DNA of 64,000 bases from Desmodesmus armatus (GCA_007449985.2 VIIQ02000619.1:270811-334810), one strand, 5' to 3'; counted from the first letter of the stretch, positions 1-13,291 are shown. Translations and numbers: made by a program. Notes: generated from the sequence alone by a model not told the origin.

Positions 1-3000
1 TTTTTGTCCCAGCGGCATTGTTTAATTATCCTTGTCAGACGTACGCATGCACGCCCTCTGCTGACACACCCAGCCCACCTCACCTGCATAATGGCCTCAT
101 TCGTCAGCCGCTGTGAAGCTGTCAGCGGCGCCATCTTGGGCACATGGCTGGCGCCCCACTTCCCGCCACACATGCGCGCGCACATGGCCTCGTCCGACCA
201 GAGCCCGCCAGCTACTGAGCTCAAGCCCGGCTTGCCGCCTGGCATGCCATCACCAGGAGCACTAGGCCCTGGCCCCGACCCAGCAGGAGTAGGGCTCGCC
301 GCTGCGTCAGCACCAGCACCTGCTGCTGCCTCCCTGCTGATCCCCAGCGCATCCGCAAGTGCCTGCAGCAGCCAGATGTTGCCACGGGACTGCACCCAGC
401 GCTGGCTGCGGCTGCTGGCCTCTGGCGATGCAAGCATACTTGGGGCGGTGTGCTGGTGCTGGTGCTGCTGCGTGCTGCCAGCAGCAGCACCACCCTGCTC
501 CACATCCCAGCCGATGCCGTTAATTGCTGACGCATGCTGCTGGTTATGCTCCTGCGTGTACGACTGCTGAGCCTGCTGGTGTAAAAGTGAGGAGGCCCCG
601 GTGGGCGTGCCTTCCACTCCCTCCGCCACAGGGACCCCCAACAACGGCTGCCTGCCAACATATGCAGCAGGCTCGCTGGCACCCGCTGCTGTGCTGGCCG
701 GTGACGTGCTGTCTGTATCAACGGACGACATCGTCACCACTGCTGTCACAGGAGGGGCCCCTTGCACAATGACAGTACCCCTGCTACCTGCACTGCTGCT
801 CTTGAAGCTGCCTGTCTTGCCGTTGCCGCTACCCAAGGTACTGTCGTCAGCAGACGCAGAAGCTGCAGGTGTGTGCATAGCCAGGCCGCCGCCGCTGCTG
901 CGGCTGGTGTGCGGGGTCTGCTTGCAGCATCCGCCACAACACAGGCGGCAGCAGCGAAGCACCCTGCACAGAACAAACAGCAGCATCACACACACACTTG
1001 GTATTGCATCATGCGTGTGGCGGTGCAGGGGCTAGCGGAGCCTTTGCAACTCCGCTGCTCATGCTGTCTTGAGCCCTGTTGGTCCATTCGTGTGTTGATT
1101 GCATCGCTGTCTGCTCTACTCCCACACGATCACACACAATCTGACTGCCATAAGCAGCATGCAGCAGGGGCACGGCACCAGTGAACGCAACACCTTGCTG
1201 TTACAAATTCCTAGCCCTCAATCTTGCAGGTACCGCCACCACACAAAGTGGTTCGCAGTCCACACACCACGTGCGCATGCGAACAGCCCCCATACCTGTA
1301 TCTGTGAGACCAAAGGAACATTGGCCAGCCATAGATTGCATTGGCATACGCATGCCAGTGCAGGCCTCTTCCAGAAGCTCAAGTGGGACAGGCTGGCCAG
1401 CTGACGTGACAGCACCTGCTTCATCATTGTCACCCCCGTCACCCCCAGCTGCTGCTGCAGTAACTGCCCCCACCGCAGCTGCGGCGGCTGTTGCAGCAGC
1501 CTGTGGCTGCAACGAGACAGCTGATGCGCTGGTGAGGCCCTGCTGCTGCATTGCGGATGCTGCTGCAGAGGCATCTGCTGGCGGGCTGGGCAAACCTGCT
1601 TGTGGCACCTGCACCCGCTGTTGCTGCTGTTGCTGCCCACCTCCCGCTGATTGACTGTGCTGCTGTGTGGATGCCGTAGACGACAGAGGTACAAGGTACA
1701 GGGGTTCACAAACATCGGGGTATCCGACGAAGCAGCGCCACTGGCATCAGCAGCAGCAACAGCAGCACCCACGACGTCCCCGGCTGCTGCAGCCCCCGAT
1801 GGTGGTGCGGCTAGTTGGCCGCTGCCTGCTGCACTGGCTGCTGCAACCTCTGCTGATGGCAGGGGACTTAGTAAGCTTTGAACCTGCTCTATGGCCCCAG
1901 AGTGAACGAAACTGAGCTCGTTGCTTTCTGCCAAACTGTGCAGCACAGGCTGAGGTGCCTTGCTGCTAGACTGGCCCGGCGCCTGCAAGGGTTGCAACCG
2001 GCTAAAGCCCGCCTCCTCGCTGCTGCTGCACAACGGCTGGCCGCTGAGCGTGCTGCTGCCCAAGCTCACCGCCCGTTGCCCAAACCGGCTTGGTGACGGC
2101 CCTCGTTCAACGCTCACGTCTGCTCTGCTGTCAACAGCTGTGCTGTTGCTGCGAACAGGCAGAGGGGCTTCCAACAATGGGCCGCTAGCCTTGCTGCCAC
2201 TTCCAGCAGCAGCAGGCACGACGCCACGCCCAGGTGCTACTGCGAGCGTGGACCCCTGCCGAACAGCTGCCTCCCAGGCGCTACTGGGACTGGAAGCCGT
2301 ACGACCAAACACCATGCCTGCGGTATCATCGACCACCGGGCTGCTGCTGCGCACCGCTGCTGCCTGCACGTTCCCAGTGCTGCTGCTGTGCTTGATTCCC
2401 TTGACAGCGGGTGAGGGTGAGCGCTGAGCCACTCCTGAGCAGTTGTCAACCGTCGACGCGAGTGCAGGAGAACTTGCCCTACTCGCCAGCTGCAGCTCCT
2501 GCTGCTGTTGCTGCAAGCCCAGCGCAGGACTACTGCCATCAGCTCCTGCTGCAGCATCAGTTGCGCACTCCCTTGGAGAGGCACGGTCTCTAGGGGCCTG
2601 TAGGCTCCTTACCACACTACAGTCTGTCATAAGGCCCAGGCCCTCGTCATCAGGATGGGTTGTGCTGCATTGCTGCGCAATGCCCTGCGCAGCCCTGGCC
2701 TCCCTCGCTGCTGCAGCAGCCACCGCCGCTTCCAGCAGTGCGCCTGCCCCCGGGCCGGCCTCGTGCTTTGCTGAGCCCAGCACACCCGCTCCTGCAGCTG
2801 CGATGAGGGCATGGTTGTGGCTGCTGCTGCCGTGGCCATGCGCGCTGCTGCGGTGTGTGATGCCGACAAGAGTGATGGCTGCTACTGTGTCCGTAAAAGA
2901 GAAGTTGAGCGGGTAGAAGAGGTCGCCAAAGACGCGCGCCAAGCGCACGACTGTGGGGGCTGATGCTGGAGCGCTGTCACTGTCTGCATCGGCCGCCAAT

Positions 3001-4539
3001 GCCTTGCGGCAGCACAGCAGGTAGCTCAGGCAGTTGACCCTGCAGTGTACGCAGCAGCAGCAGCGGCAGCAACACGAGCCAGCAGTCAAGACCCGCAAGG
3101 GCGGCAGCGGCGCGCCACACCGCAAAAACAAGCGGAGCAGCAGCCCTAACAACTTGGCCTTGGCCGCGTTCCTGCAAGATCACAGTCTCATTGGAGTCCT
3201 GCAACAGCTGCCTGCATGTAAGGCGGCTAGGCTGTCTGCCTGCCTGCCAGCACAACATCTGTCTCTCTCTGTGTGCAGGCAACACGCTCCTGCTCTGCGT
3301 GAAACCCACGCAGCAGAATCATGCAAGGCCCCCTGTCCACCTCCCCCCGCAGGACAATCCTCACGCCCCCAAACAGCCCAAACCCTGTTTCTTCCTGCAA
3401 CCAACAGCATTCGTGTGTGCTGCCCACCTTTTTTCCCATGACTCCAGGCCCCTGTCGGGGTACAAGTTGTACATCAGCACCAGCAGGCCGCCAATCACAA
3501 ACAGCATGGCCCAGGTGCTGCCAATAAACCACCTGTGCAGCGACAGCTCCGAGATCGATGTCCTGCAGCAGGAAGTGGCCAAAACCGGAGCAGCGCGGAC
3601 GTTGGCACGGCATCTTGACATAGGTATGTACACCGTTCTTGGCTGGCACAGTGGTTTGCGGGGCCCTAAGTGGGTGATGTCACCATCCCCACGGGTAGGG
3701 TAGCAGATTGACGAAAGCTGCGCATGACGCGCAGCGTAACCCAGCCGACAGGACAGGGCTGTTGCATTGGCATACTGCTGCGCTGCAGGTGCGACGACAG
3801 TCATGCATACAGGCTCACCCACATGCCAGGAGCTAGGCCACAACAGCTGCCACCCTGTTCTCACCGTGCAAGCTCTTCTGCTGTGTGGCACGTATTGAGG
3901 CTGTCTGCTAGCAACCCAAAGTTGACCAGGGTTGAATACACAAGGGCAGCTGCCTCCAAGAGATAGGCGGATAGCAGGCAGTACAGCGCTGTTGGCATGG
4001 CAGCACGCTTGTACTCCTCCAACAGGGCACCTGGGGGAAGGGCGGCGCACAGCAATCATAATTCAAGTCAGCACGAAAGAAAGGGGTGAGGCAAGGCAAG
4101 GTGGCACACGTCAAGGGACTGGTGGGTCGCCTGCTGTGCACGCTACCAGTAACGGCTCAAAAGGTTGGAGGAACCACTGCCGGTGTGTTTGGCCGTGCTG
4201 AGTGTCAAGAGTGTTCAGTGGCGAGCCAGCACAGCACTGACGCCGACTGCTGGAAGCTCGGTGACAGGTGCCTGCAGACAGAGAGCACGCACCCCTCATC
4301 GATATGCCTGCCACCACACACTGCAGGAACGTTGTCAGGGAGAAGCTGAGCAGCAGCCACAGCACACTGCTGGTGGCCAGGTTCCTGCCGGCGCAGTCAT
4401 CTGGCAGGCCGATGATTGCGACCTCTGCTGCAATGAGGGACGTCCATGTGCCATGGAACGCCACCCCCACCCAAGCTGGCAGGACAAGGTCTGGGCAGGC
4501 AGCAACAAAGGCAGTGGTGTTGTGTCTGAGCAGCAGCAT
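1..4539 (-). CDS. Diacylglycerol lipase-like multi-pass membrane lipase (5' part; gene continues past left edge)
   Basis: Probable sn-1-specific diacylglycerol lipase, which would release monoacylglycerol from DAG at a membrane. Exons (minus strand): 4539-4320, 4030-3865, 3562-3428, then one from 3171 to about 1790, with more coding at about 1760-1296 and about 935-84. The first four junctions agree in phase (1, 2, 2). The N-terminus has the DAGL layout: a CPDLVLPAW motif leading into four membrane helices (CLLSAYLLEAAALVY, WAMLFVIGGLLVLMYNLYP). A Cys-rich patch and ARVFGDLFYPLNFSFTD follow, matching the DAGL stretch just after its fourth helix. A very long Ser/Ala/Gln-rich disordered insert then separates this from the expected class-3 lipase core. 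That core, with its Ser-Asp-His triad, is not in the window, so activity is inferred from the membrane domain only. Start ATG 4539 sits just before the first helix. Exon borders between 1790 and 935 are uncertain. The exon ending at 84 has a clear CAG/GTGAGG donor. Confidence 0.72.
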
Positions 4540-7500
4540 TGCGGTGTGCCACATGCACCATGCGTGCCAGGCGCAGCAGAGGGGTGAACAGCAGCAGGCG
4601 CCCAAGCCTTGCATGTGTCAGGCCTCCTCAGCAAGCTAACAGCGGCTGAAACTGATGCTAAAGCATGATACAACACATTCAAGTCTTGACCACGCGATGC
4701 TGAGCCTCACGTGGGCTTGGGGCACAATTCTGCCTAGATAGCCTGCAGCCTCTGTCAGCAGGGGTGCAAACCCTCCATGCTTGACTCACCATCAGAAGAA
4801 ATGTGCCAGCTGCGGTTGAAAAACTGTAAAGGAGGCATTGGATGTATGTGGCACTACCAACAGGCACGCCAGAGCCAGCCCATGGCTGCACCTCTCCCCA
4901 AGCCTGACAAGCAGAAGCAGAAACAGCACCTGCGACTGTGCCAGGGGACGTGCCGTGAAAGCAACTCAGTGAGAACGTTTCTTATACAAACTATCGTTGA
5001 TTGAGTTGGTCGTGGATGCAGGTGGCCAGGCCAGGCCTGCACTGCAGTGCACTGCAACAATTGATGGGGTCGAAACCGACAACTGATGGGGTCGATGCTT
5101 TGGTTGCAGAAACGTGTGATAAAGCGAGTCTCCGGTAGTCATGATAAAGATCACGTTCGAGTTGGTTTTTCGAAACCCTGTCCAAGGTTCCTTGAAGTGC
5201 CATCCAACCGTCCCCATGGCCACCACCATGCTAATATAATATGGTGCACCACTAAAAATAAAAAAGCTAAAAAGATTTTTCACAGAATTGCTTGGAAACG
5301 CTCAGATGTTGCATACATATCATTGATATAACAATTGATGACAAAGGAAGCTTCCCAAGAGCTTCCTGGCACCATGTTGAGTGACCGTCCCGACACTGAC
5401 AGAATTCCACTAACGGGGTTGCCAGCACACACTCCACTCGGTTGGTCTAGCAGTCCTGCAGTCAACTTGCACAATTCACACATGGCACCAGTGCTTACAA
5501 TCATAGCACACTAGTGTGAAAAGGTATGGAAGTGCACCACTGGGTGGGGAGATTGCTTGGGGTATGTTGGACGGCGTGTGAGCAGGTAGGCACCTGGTTG
5601 CCTCACAGGGAGAAAAAGGAGGGGGAAGGGTGTCAAGGGCTACAGGCAATAGAGAACAGGAGGAAGTTTGTACCAGATGGTTTTGCATGCTTTGCTGAGG
5701 ATGACAGTACTGGGTATGTGCAGCACCACTGCAGGGAAATACTGCACAGCTGGGCTGGCTCGGTGACTGCTGCAAGCTGCTGCTCTAAATACACAAATGC
5801 TGGCACTGGACCTACAGCTATCTCGGTTGCACAACACACTATCGCGCTGTGTGCATGCATCCCGTGGGCATGCTGCATTGGTTGTTGCTGCTGCTGACCA
5901 GGCTGACTGCAGGGACACTGCTGCACAGCTGGGCTGGCTGGGTTAGCTGGAAGCTGCTCTGAATATGCACAAGCTGAAAAAAGTTTCAGCAGTGCGGTTG
6001 CCCAACACACTATCGCGCGGGGTGCAAGTAACCCGGGGCCCGCTGCATCGATTGCTTGCTGTTGCGGCTGACTGCGATCTGCTGCTGCGCGTACGCAGTT
6101 CCATGCCTGAATCGGTTAACTTCATTACTTGATGATCAATGCACGGCAGTCGCACTGTGGAAGCACTCTATTGAGCTGGTGGCGTCTGGCCTTCGATCGA
6201 TTGCAAAATGGCTTCCTCCCATTGAACGATATATCATCTCAGGGCTTGACAATTGCATGTGCTTGTCACTGATCTACGCGTGTGTGGTGACACCTGCGTG
6301 CTGCCAAGCTGATCTCCATCACTCATTTGTCAGCAGGTGACTAATCCCCTGCACTCCCCACCAAGTGCAGCACACTGGACTAGCGCCCTGCACAATTTAT
6401 CCAGGTCATCCAGACACCTACCGCATTGTTTCCACGCCTTGGCACAGCCCCCCGTGCGTGCCGCCTAAAAAGCTTTTTAGTGGAGGGTCCTCTGCGCTAA
6501 TATGGTTCCGCATGGGGATGTCACTTTTACAAAGACTGCTGTTGCTGACGTGTGTGTTCATCACAAGACAGCTGTAGGGGGAGAGGCGGGGAGAAGCCGA
6601 CATGCCAGGCTGGCGCCGGGGGGGGGGGGGCACAAGGAAGCGAGGCAACTCTGATGGTGCCATTGCATGCTTGGGAAACTCAAGCATACGCCTTTTCAGG
6701 CACCTCAGCCTGAATATGGACATGAATATGTACAGCCGGACAGGATCCCATTGCAGGTGTGTGTTCCTGTTGTACGTCACTGGGCGGACAGTCCTTAGAC
6801 CCAGACACTTTCCTTTGTTACGTTACAGTTGATCAATGTAGGTCTAACACGGTGTGGTAAAACCATCCTCTCAGCGGCAGCATGCAGGACACAGGCACCA
6901 GCTGCCTGCACTGGCCAAGTGCCAGCATTTGCACAAAGTGATACACAGATCCATAAGAACAGCAACAGAGCTGCAGTTTGATCTTTGCCCTGAAGACAGT
7001 CGCGCCTCGGCAACATGCAAGCTCAGCTTGATCGCCAACTGGCAGGCTGGCTGCCTGCAGGCCTGCAATCCAACCTCCATACTCAGGGGGAAAAAGCAAA
7101 TCGTGATGGCCGGCACGGCCAAGATGTGGCTAAAATTGGGTTGCTCCAGGCTGGCTGTCAGGAGAACAACCAGCACTGCAGACTCATACGAAAGAACCCC
7201 GCGGCAGGTACCGCAGGCAACGACCCCACACTAGGCTTTAGCCAAACCTCTCTGGCGCTATGGTCTATGGGTTGTGTTCAGTAAAGCCGCTTGAATGCAA
7301 CACCCAACAGCATGTGCTGTGCCACAGCCAGTGGCACTGGGTGCCTCACCAACACACTGCCTCGCTTGCACTGGTGCAATTCACAGCCAGCATCAGAGGG
7401 TGTTGCTGTCACAAAAGATGCACGTCACTCCCTTCACAGGGGGCAGACACTGCCCCGGGCAAGTGAACTCATGAGCTTGGGCATATCACCTGATGAAGAG

Positions 7501-9534
7501 TCCTGCACAGACGCTGGCAAGGCCCAGCACACCAAACTTCATTGCAGCACGGCGAAACTCACCAACAGCTATGCGCAATCAGGCAAGGCAGTAATCCAGC
7601 CGCAATACAGTCACACACAGCCAGCATCGATTCAAACTGCGCACCATGCGCACACAGGCACCACCCTGCATGCTACCGCACCCGTACGGTCACCACACCG
7701 ATATGAAGCACAAAGGCAACGCTAGTCAGCGCTGTTTTCAAGATTCAAGAATCTGGATCTCTCAAACATTGAACAGGGGTGCCACAATGCGCACCACGCC
7801 ATGCCAGTCAGCACTCCCAACCAATGCGTCCTTGTCACAATAACCTGGGGTGCACCCATGCACAGGTGCTGCACAGCGCAGCCTTCGCTGGCGTCCATGC
7901 ATATATAAACAACTGCACTACTGTGCTAATAAACGGTACCAGCAGCATCCTACTGCTGTTGGGTGCCGTCCTGCATTCAAAGACGCCGTCACAAGGGGGA
8001 GATACAAGCACTCCATTAACCCCACTGCTGCACGTCGGTGATGTTGCAAAGCTGTGCTGACCCCCTCTGCCTGCTGCAGGAGGCAAGACAATGTGCAGGT
8101 AATAAACAAACCAATCACTGTCACATTTGTAGCTATGAAGCTCAAAGAGCTCATGCCAGCCAGACAACTACCAAGCCGGTGAATGGTAGGGGCAGGCGCT
8201 GACTTTGCAGACATTGCCTACCCCCAGGCACTGGTGCAGTCACTGCACCAGTGTGGATGAGGCAAGATGCATGCCCTGAGTGAGGTGCTGATTGGTCGGC
8301 AAAGCCGTGCAGGAAAGCGCAGTGCAGGAAACACATGTCTCAAGAGAAAGTTCAGCACCGTTTCACGCTCACAGATGCATGCACAAACTGTACAAACTGC
8401 ACCGGCGCGACAGCAAAGCAAACCCACACACACACGCACATTGCTGCACAGAGCAAACACGCTACTGGACAAAAGGCATGTGGCATAGGTGCTGGTGTGC
8501 GACAGAGCCTCAGAGCAGAGCCGTAGAAGACCTGGGAGCAGTGTGGGCAGTCGCCACAGCTCAAAGACACACACATTGTCCAGGGATAACAACCCCGCAC
8601 CCTCACCAAAGGAATGCAGAATGTAGGGGGGTCTATGCCTGCTGCTGATCATTCCACGCGCATAGCATGCATGCATGTGCATGCATGCGCCACATTGAAT
8701 TTAGGGGACATATCAGGACGAATGGCAACAGGCGGGAGGCATGATTGTGCACCGTGGGCAGTCAGCCCGGCTGGAAACAGTCTAGCCCGCAGTAGCATCG
8801 GACAGGATGTAGCTCGCAGCACGTGTGGCTAACAACCCTGTGTCTGCTGATGAGACCATCTTACGGTGGTGCATGCAAAAGCTCCACACAGCCCAGGAGC
8901 ATCTCTACAAGGATAAACACGGAGCAAGCATGAGGATCCACAGGAGGCATGAAGACCAACAGACATGTGTAAAGGACATGCAGGAAGCAGGTGTCAAGGA
9001 CATGACTTGTGTCATGGGGTGGGAAACGGGGCGCGTGCATGCAACGCTGATGGAAGGTATGAGAAGGCTGCACACTGCGGCAGCAGAAACCAAGGAAATC
9101 AGCACATGTCACTCCATGGGGCAGCAGCAGGAGGTTGATGTATGCAGGACCTCGAAAGTGACCTGCAGCTCCTTGCTTGCTGCATAACAGACGCAACAGC
9201 CTGAGTCGGCCTAAATGTTGTTGATGTGCACCAAAGATAAGGATATGCAAATCGTGGGGCATGGGGTTCATGCACAAGCGCCAGGTAAGGGCACTTGCAG
9301 AGTGCCTCAAGCTTTGAAGTGCTTCTGCACAATCACATATTTGCCAGCGCACAGGCAAACACTGCAAACGGGTCTGGGGAACAGCCGCCTCCATGCTGCA
9401 CCACACAAGGACAGGGAAACACACAGACCCTCTCACCACTAAACCTCAGCCAACAGACACCCAAACACACACCAACATACGCGCAACGCCTGTGCCCACT
9501 CTGTCACCAAGGAAAGCAAACACGGCTGTAGATA
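4540..9534. other. 5 kb without a recognisable gene
   Basis: This interval lies between the lipase 5' end and the metallopeptidase 3' end. It should hold the lipase promoter/leader (adjacent to 4540) and the peptidase 3' UTR (adjacent to 9534). An AT-rich patch sits at about 5220-5290, a diverged tandem repeat at 5731-6073 and a G run at 6619-6630. Open frames exist, the longest about 190 codons on the minus strand near 8861-9439. None shows a domain, a phase-consistent exon chain or coding-like composition. No tRNA-like cloverleaf was seen. Confidence 0.5.
5731..6073. repeat. Diverged two-copy tandem repeat, about 170 bp unit
   Basis: Copy 1 spans 5731-5908 and copy 2 5909-6073. Both start with a GCAGGGA...CTGCACAGCTGGGCTGGCT segment, share a central CAACACACTATCGCGC block, and end with a GCTGACTGC segment. 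Several short indels separate them. No coding potential was recognised. Confidence 0.7.
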
Positions 9535-12077
9535 TCATTTTGACCAAGAGAGAGAACGGGTCATGATGGAAGTTGTTGGGTTGAACTCGTAGCCAGGAAA
9601 CACAGCTGTGACCATTGTCAGTCTGCACGATCCTGCCACACCAGAACGTGCTGGCCCAGCAGGCCCCATCACAACAACACCAGTAGCCGCTGCTGTCATC
9701 TCTATGTCTTGGTCAGCAGCCACACCTCCAATAGTGATGGTCCAAACCCCCCTGACCTTCACTCCCGGCAAAGCCATCCCAGCCTTATCACGCACATACA
9801 CATTCGCCGAGCAGTTGTAGGCCGTCCTAGAATTGACCCAAAACCTTGTAATGGAGATGGATGCTACGCGCATCTGCGGCATCGGTGTATACACCACTGT
9901 GAGCTCGTACTGTCCTTTGCTACCATAGCTGGAGTAGCCGGTGGTAGCAGGGTCGCCAGATCCCACACCCTGCACTGCCAAGTAATAGGTGCCCCAGGTC
10001 GGCAGGCCCACCACTGTAGCAGGTACGTCAAGGCTGGCAGGATTGAGGATGGCTATAATATCACCAGCCGCGCTCATGACTGTCAGCTGGACGTCCAAGT
10101 TGGCGCGTTGGAAACTTCCCCAGGGAGTGACAACAGCCACGGAGAGTGTCGCACTGCCTTCAGACGCTGTAAAGGAGAACCAGTCACCGTTGGCGTCTGA
10201 CACCACTCCTGCGACCTGTGCCGTAGATAGGCCGGTGACTGTGTCAGGAGTGCCAACAAGGGCCGTTGCTGTGGCGGTGCTGTTGCCAAACTTCTGGGGT
10301 ACCAAGGGCAGGATGCGGCCGATGATTGCAAGGTCATCCTCCCTGTTGGTCGCACCAGCGAATTCGCCCTTATCAAAGGTGGCTCTGGGCTTGTAGTATG
10401 CAGCACCCTGCGGGGTAAGGTTTGTGCAGTATTGCGGGGCAGGCAGCAGTACACAAGGTGTCATATGTGCTGCGCATTGTCTGCTGGTTGGAGCTTCATC
10501 CGATTGAGTCATGAAGCAATCAAGATCATTGGCATACTGACACATCCAAAAGCAGCCGCCAGAGCTGATAAAAGGAGTTTCAGGAGGGCCTACTAGGCAG
10601 TAATAGTTGCTCAGATTAGTAAAATCACACAATTGCAATGCAGCACAGTCCCTGAACCTTGTCTTTTCAGCTGAAGAGCCTCTGAGACTGTCACCCCACT
10701 CACCATGATGGGTGCCCAATCGCCGTGTCCTGTGTAGTAAGCGCCTGCTGCTGAACCGTCATGGTGGAGGCCCAGGGTATGACCAATTTCATGACTAATC
10801 GCCACAGACAGATATGCCACATTGCCACCGAGGTTCTCCGCAAATATGAAGCAGGGCTCTTGGCTGGTCCACGAGAAGGAGTTGACATACGCTACGCCGC
10901 CAGCCGCGCGGCCATACCAATTGCTGTAGCTGCCCCCAATCGCCACCCTAGTGCCGCTGCCGGCAAAAGCAGCAGCCCCAGGGTCAGCAGTAGTGACGTC
11001 AACATCAAACATAGCATAGTCCTCGGCCACTGACCTCCAGATAGCAACAATGTCACTGAGTTCGTTGGCGCTGAAGGTGGTAGGGTTGGAGTCTTTGTTG
11101 AATGGCGGCGTGATGATGGGTTGGCCCCCGCCGTAGACGTTGTTCCAATAAGTGCCTGAAGTGATGTGGCCGTCAAAGTCTAGGAAGATTTTGTATCTTG
11201 ACTCAGGGCGGCTACTGAGGGAGAAGGCCTGGGTAAGGCTGATGCTGGAGTCTTGTTGGCTGGGGGCAACACCAGAGCTGATCTCATTGGCATTCACAGC
11301 AAGACCCTCGCATACGTACAGCAGAGCAGCGTTCACTGCATCTACAGCCTGCGATTCGTGGGGCAGGGACCAACGACACAGCACAGCAGCACAGGGCATG
11401 GCAAGGTGGGTGAGCGGGGTTGTGTGCGGCTCAAGCCAGTCCAGGGATGCAGACATGCACAGGTGGCTTGTGTAACAGATATAGCAGGCTGTTGCACCGT
11501 CATAGCCTTCGAGGCGTGCCTGATTTGACAGGTTGAATTTGCAAATGCACAGGGAGGCCTCCGGAGGGATCCCTAGGGTTGACTTCACACGGTGCTGTGC
11601 AGCATGCCGCCGCTGATCAAGCAGCTCAATAGGTGGATCGCTATGCTAAAAAAGCAAAAAGATTTACGGCGGACCACCTTGAGCGCATTCTGTGCTGCTG
11701 CCAATACGATGGTGACAATACGACCCGCGCCCCAAGAAACACCGTCCAGACAAGACGCAAGGAAGTGGAAGAACCAAGAGACTGCTTACCAGGTCATCCT
11801 CTTTGTCCAACAAATGCGCCAAATTCACCAGAGTGCCCCGCCACATAGCGCTTTGCCGGAGCTTTGAAAGACCTGATCGACCCAATGCCTTCATTGCACC
11901 CCCCTGTCTGCGCAAGCTTGCGCTTGGTATGATAAGTTCTGTTCCATCTCCCAGCTGGATTGGTGCCTGCTGTGCGATCTCAGACAGCTCTTGCAGTCCT
12001 CTCATGCTTCTTGCATCACAGGCCACGCTCATAACAATCACAGTCGCACATACCACGCTCATCCACGAGTGCGCCAT
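9535..12077 (-). CDS. Secreted zinc metallopeptidase (HExxHxxGxxHD), bacterial-like family
   Basis: Three exons, 12077-11790, 11348-10704 and 10407-9535, all joined in phase 0, give 601 residues. The N-terminus (MAHSWMSVVCATVIVMSVAC) reads as a signal peptide. Exon 2 carries FLDFDGHITSGTYWNN, VAEDYAMFDVDVTT and the metzincin-type zinc site HEIGHTLGLHHDG, whose three His bind zinc and whose Glu is catalytic. The exon 2/3 junction rebuilds a WAPIMG Met-turn followed by YYKP and KGEFAGATNREDDLAII. This layout is known from a bacterial extracellular metallopeptidase family (DFDGH...HExxH...WAPIMG...DDLAII). The remainder looks like beta-sandwich domains with FSF and LDVQL motifs. It is probably exported to the wall or medium. 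An upstream in-frame ATG at 12122 is possible, but 12077 puts the hydrophobic core at the N-terminus. The substrate is unknown. Confidence 0.85.
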
Positions 12078-12570
12078 TTGGGCTGTTCTGTCCGGAGTGC
12101 GATCTTGTCGACAGTACATCAAGCTGCTGAATGTTAGTTTGCTTAGTTGAACGCATGGGTGTATTTCGTAGACGCAACGAGGGCCTCAGCAGCGCGGTGC
12201 AATATATCCGGCAGTGTTCGCGAGAAAAGATAGATCCCTATGAACCTCGGCTGTGAACAACCACGAGCGGCCCCAAACGCATCAACCCTCCTCCAAACAG
12301 GCGGGTCGTCGCAGGACAACAGACAAATGTGTTGCAATTATATTTGTGTCGGCAGCATGGCTGGTGAGCCATAGAGGGTGGCAACTTCATGTAGTGTCAC
12401 GCTTTGTCATAAGCATTACCAAGCTATTTGTGCTGTGATATTGCAGCTAAATTTCAATCCAACCTTAGGAAAATAGTTTCAGAAGGCAGGCAACATCAAT
12501 GTGCTACGAAAGTGACTTCGCAGTCCAAAGTTTGGCAGTACTGTTGGTGCTCAGGTGGTATGCAGACCTA
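12078..12570. other. Upstream region of the metallopeptidase
   Basis: This is presumed 5' UTR and promoter of the minus-strand peptidase gene, ending where the TIR element begins. No open frame of interest and no recognisable promoter element were seen. Confidence 0.4.
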
Positions 12571-13291
12571 CCGTAACCCCCAGAACCTATTCGCGAAATT
12601 CAATTACAGCACGTCAAAGTTTCGCGAATATTAAGGTGTTTCAGGTAATTCAGCAGGGCCCCATCGCGAAATGTTAGGTGGATGGAGAAAATCCAAAGAA
12701 GTAACAAGAAGCGTCAAATCGCCTTTTTACAGCCTCCTTAGCACCCATATAGGTTCAATGAGTCTTCCTGATACCCATTACAGCCTGTCTGCCACGCTGG
12801 GTGGCTCTTGAGTCTCTCCCTCGCACCGATCAAGATCAGCAGTGATCACTGCCCTGCCTGTCATGACCTGCCCTTTACCAGTGCACAGCTGCCTCCACTA
12901 CCAAAACCTGATTTGCTATTGCTTTAGATAATTTGAAGTGCTTGCAAAGCGATAGAGCAAGCCATCCTGTTGCCTCCTGCAGAGAGGCACTCAATGCAGC
13001 TGCCAACTCTGCAGCTCACAAACACTACTGCTCCCAGAGAGTGCACAGAGGAAACACATGCTGCTCCAAAGAAGGCCAGGCATGCAGAGACGGACACAGG
13101 AGCCCCACAGCCAGTCAACGGACAGAAAAGGTACCAAAAACGACAGCAGCAGCACCATCGCGAAAGGTTAGGAAGAGGGAGAAAATTAGGGCAGGGCCCA
13201 GCGCGAAATGTTACGAGGAAGTGTGAAATTCCAAAATTTTCCTGACCCATTCGCGAATAGTTCGGACGCGAATAGGTTCTGGTGGTTACGG
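12571..13291. mobile_element. Short TIR element (MITE-like, TA target duplication)
   Basis: The ends are 25-bp terminal inverted repeats, 12571-12595 and 13267-13291, starting CCGTAACC and matching at 24 of 25 bases. Each end is flanked by TA (12569-12570 and 13292-13293), as expected for a Tc1/mariner or Stowaway-like insertion. The 720-bp interior has no transposase ORF, so it would be non-autonomous. Subterminal regions on both sides carry several copies of TTCGCGAA-like motifs and a shared GCAGGGCCC...CGCGAAATGTTA block, which could bind transposase. Confidence 0.7.

Noticed and set aside
1218..3152. A single 644-codon minus-strand frame as a complete protein
   Set aside because: Its first half is the lipase exon, but after about position 1760 another frame reads better, so the tail is read-through of an intron or frame change.
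8861..9439. A 192-codon minus-strand ORF as a gene
   Set aside because: No domain, Cys/His-rich random look, and it lies where the peptidase 3' UTR is expected.
10408..10719. The first 100 codons of the long minus frame ending at 9535 as peptidase sequence
   Set aside because: They are intron: GTGAGT donor at 10703 and CCCCGCAG acceptor at 10408 rejoin WAPIM and GAAYYKP in phase.
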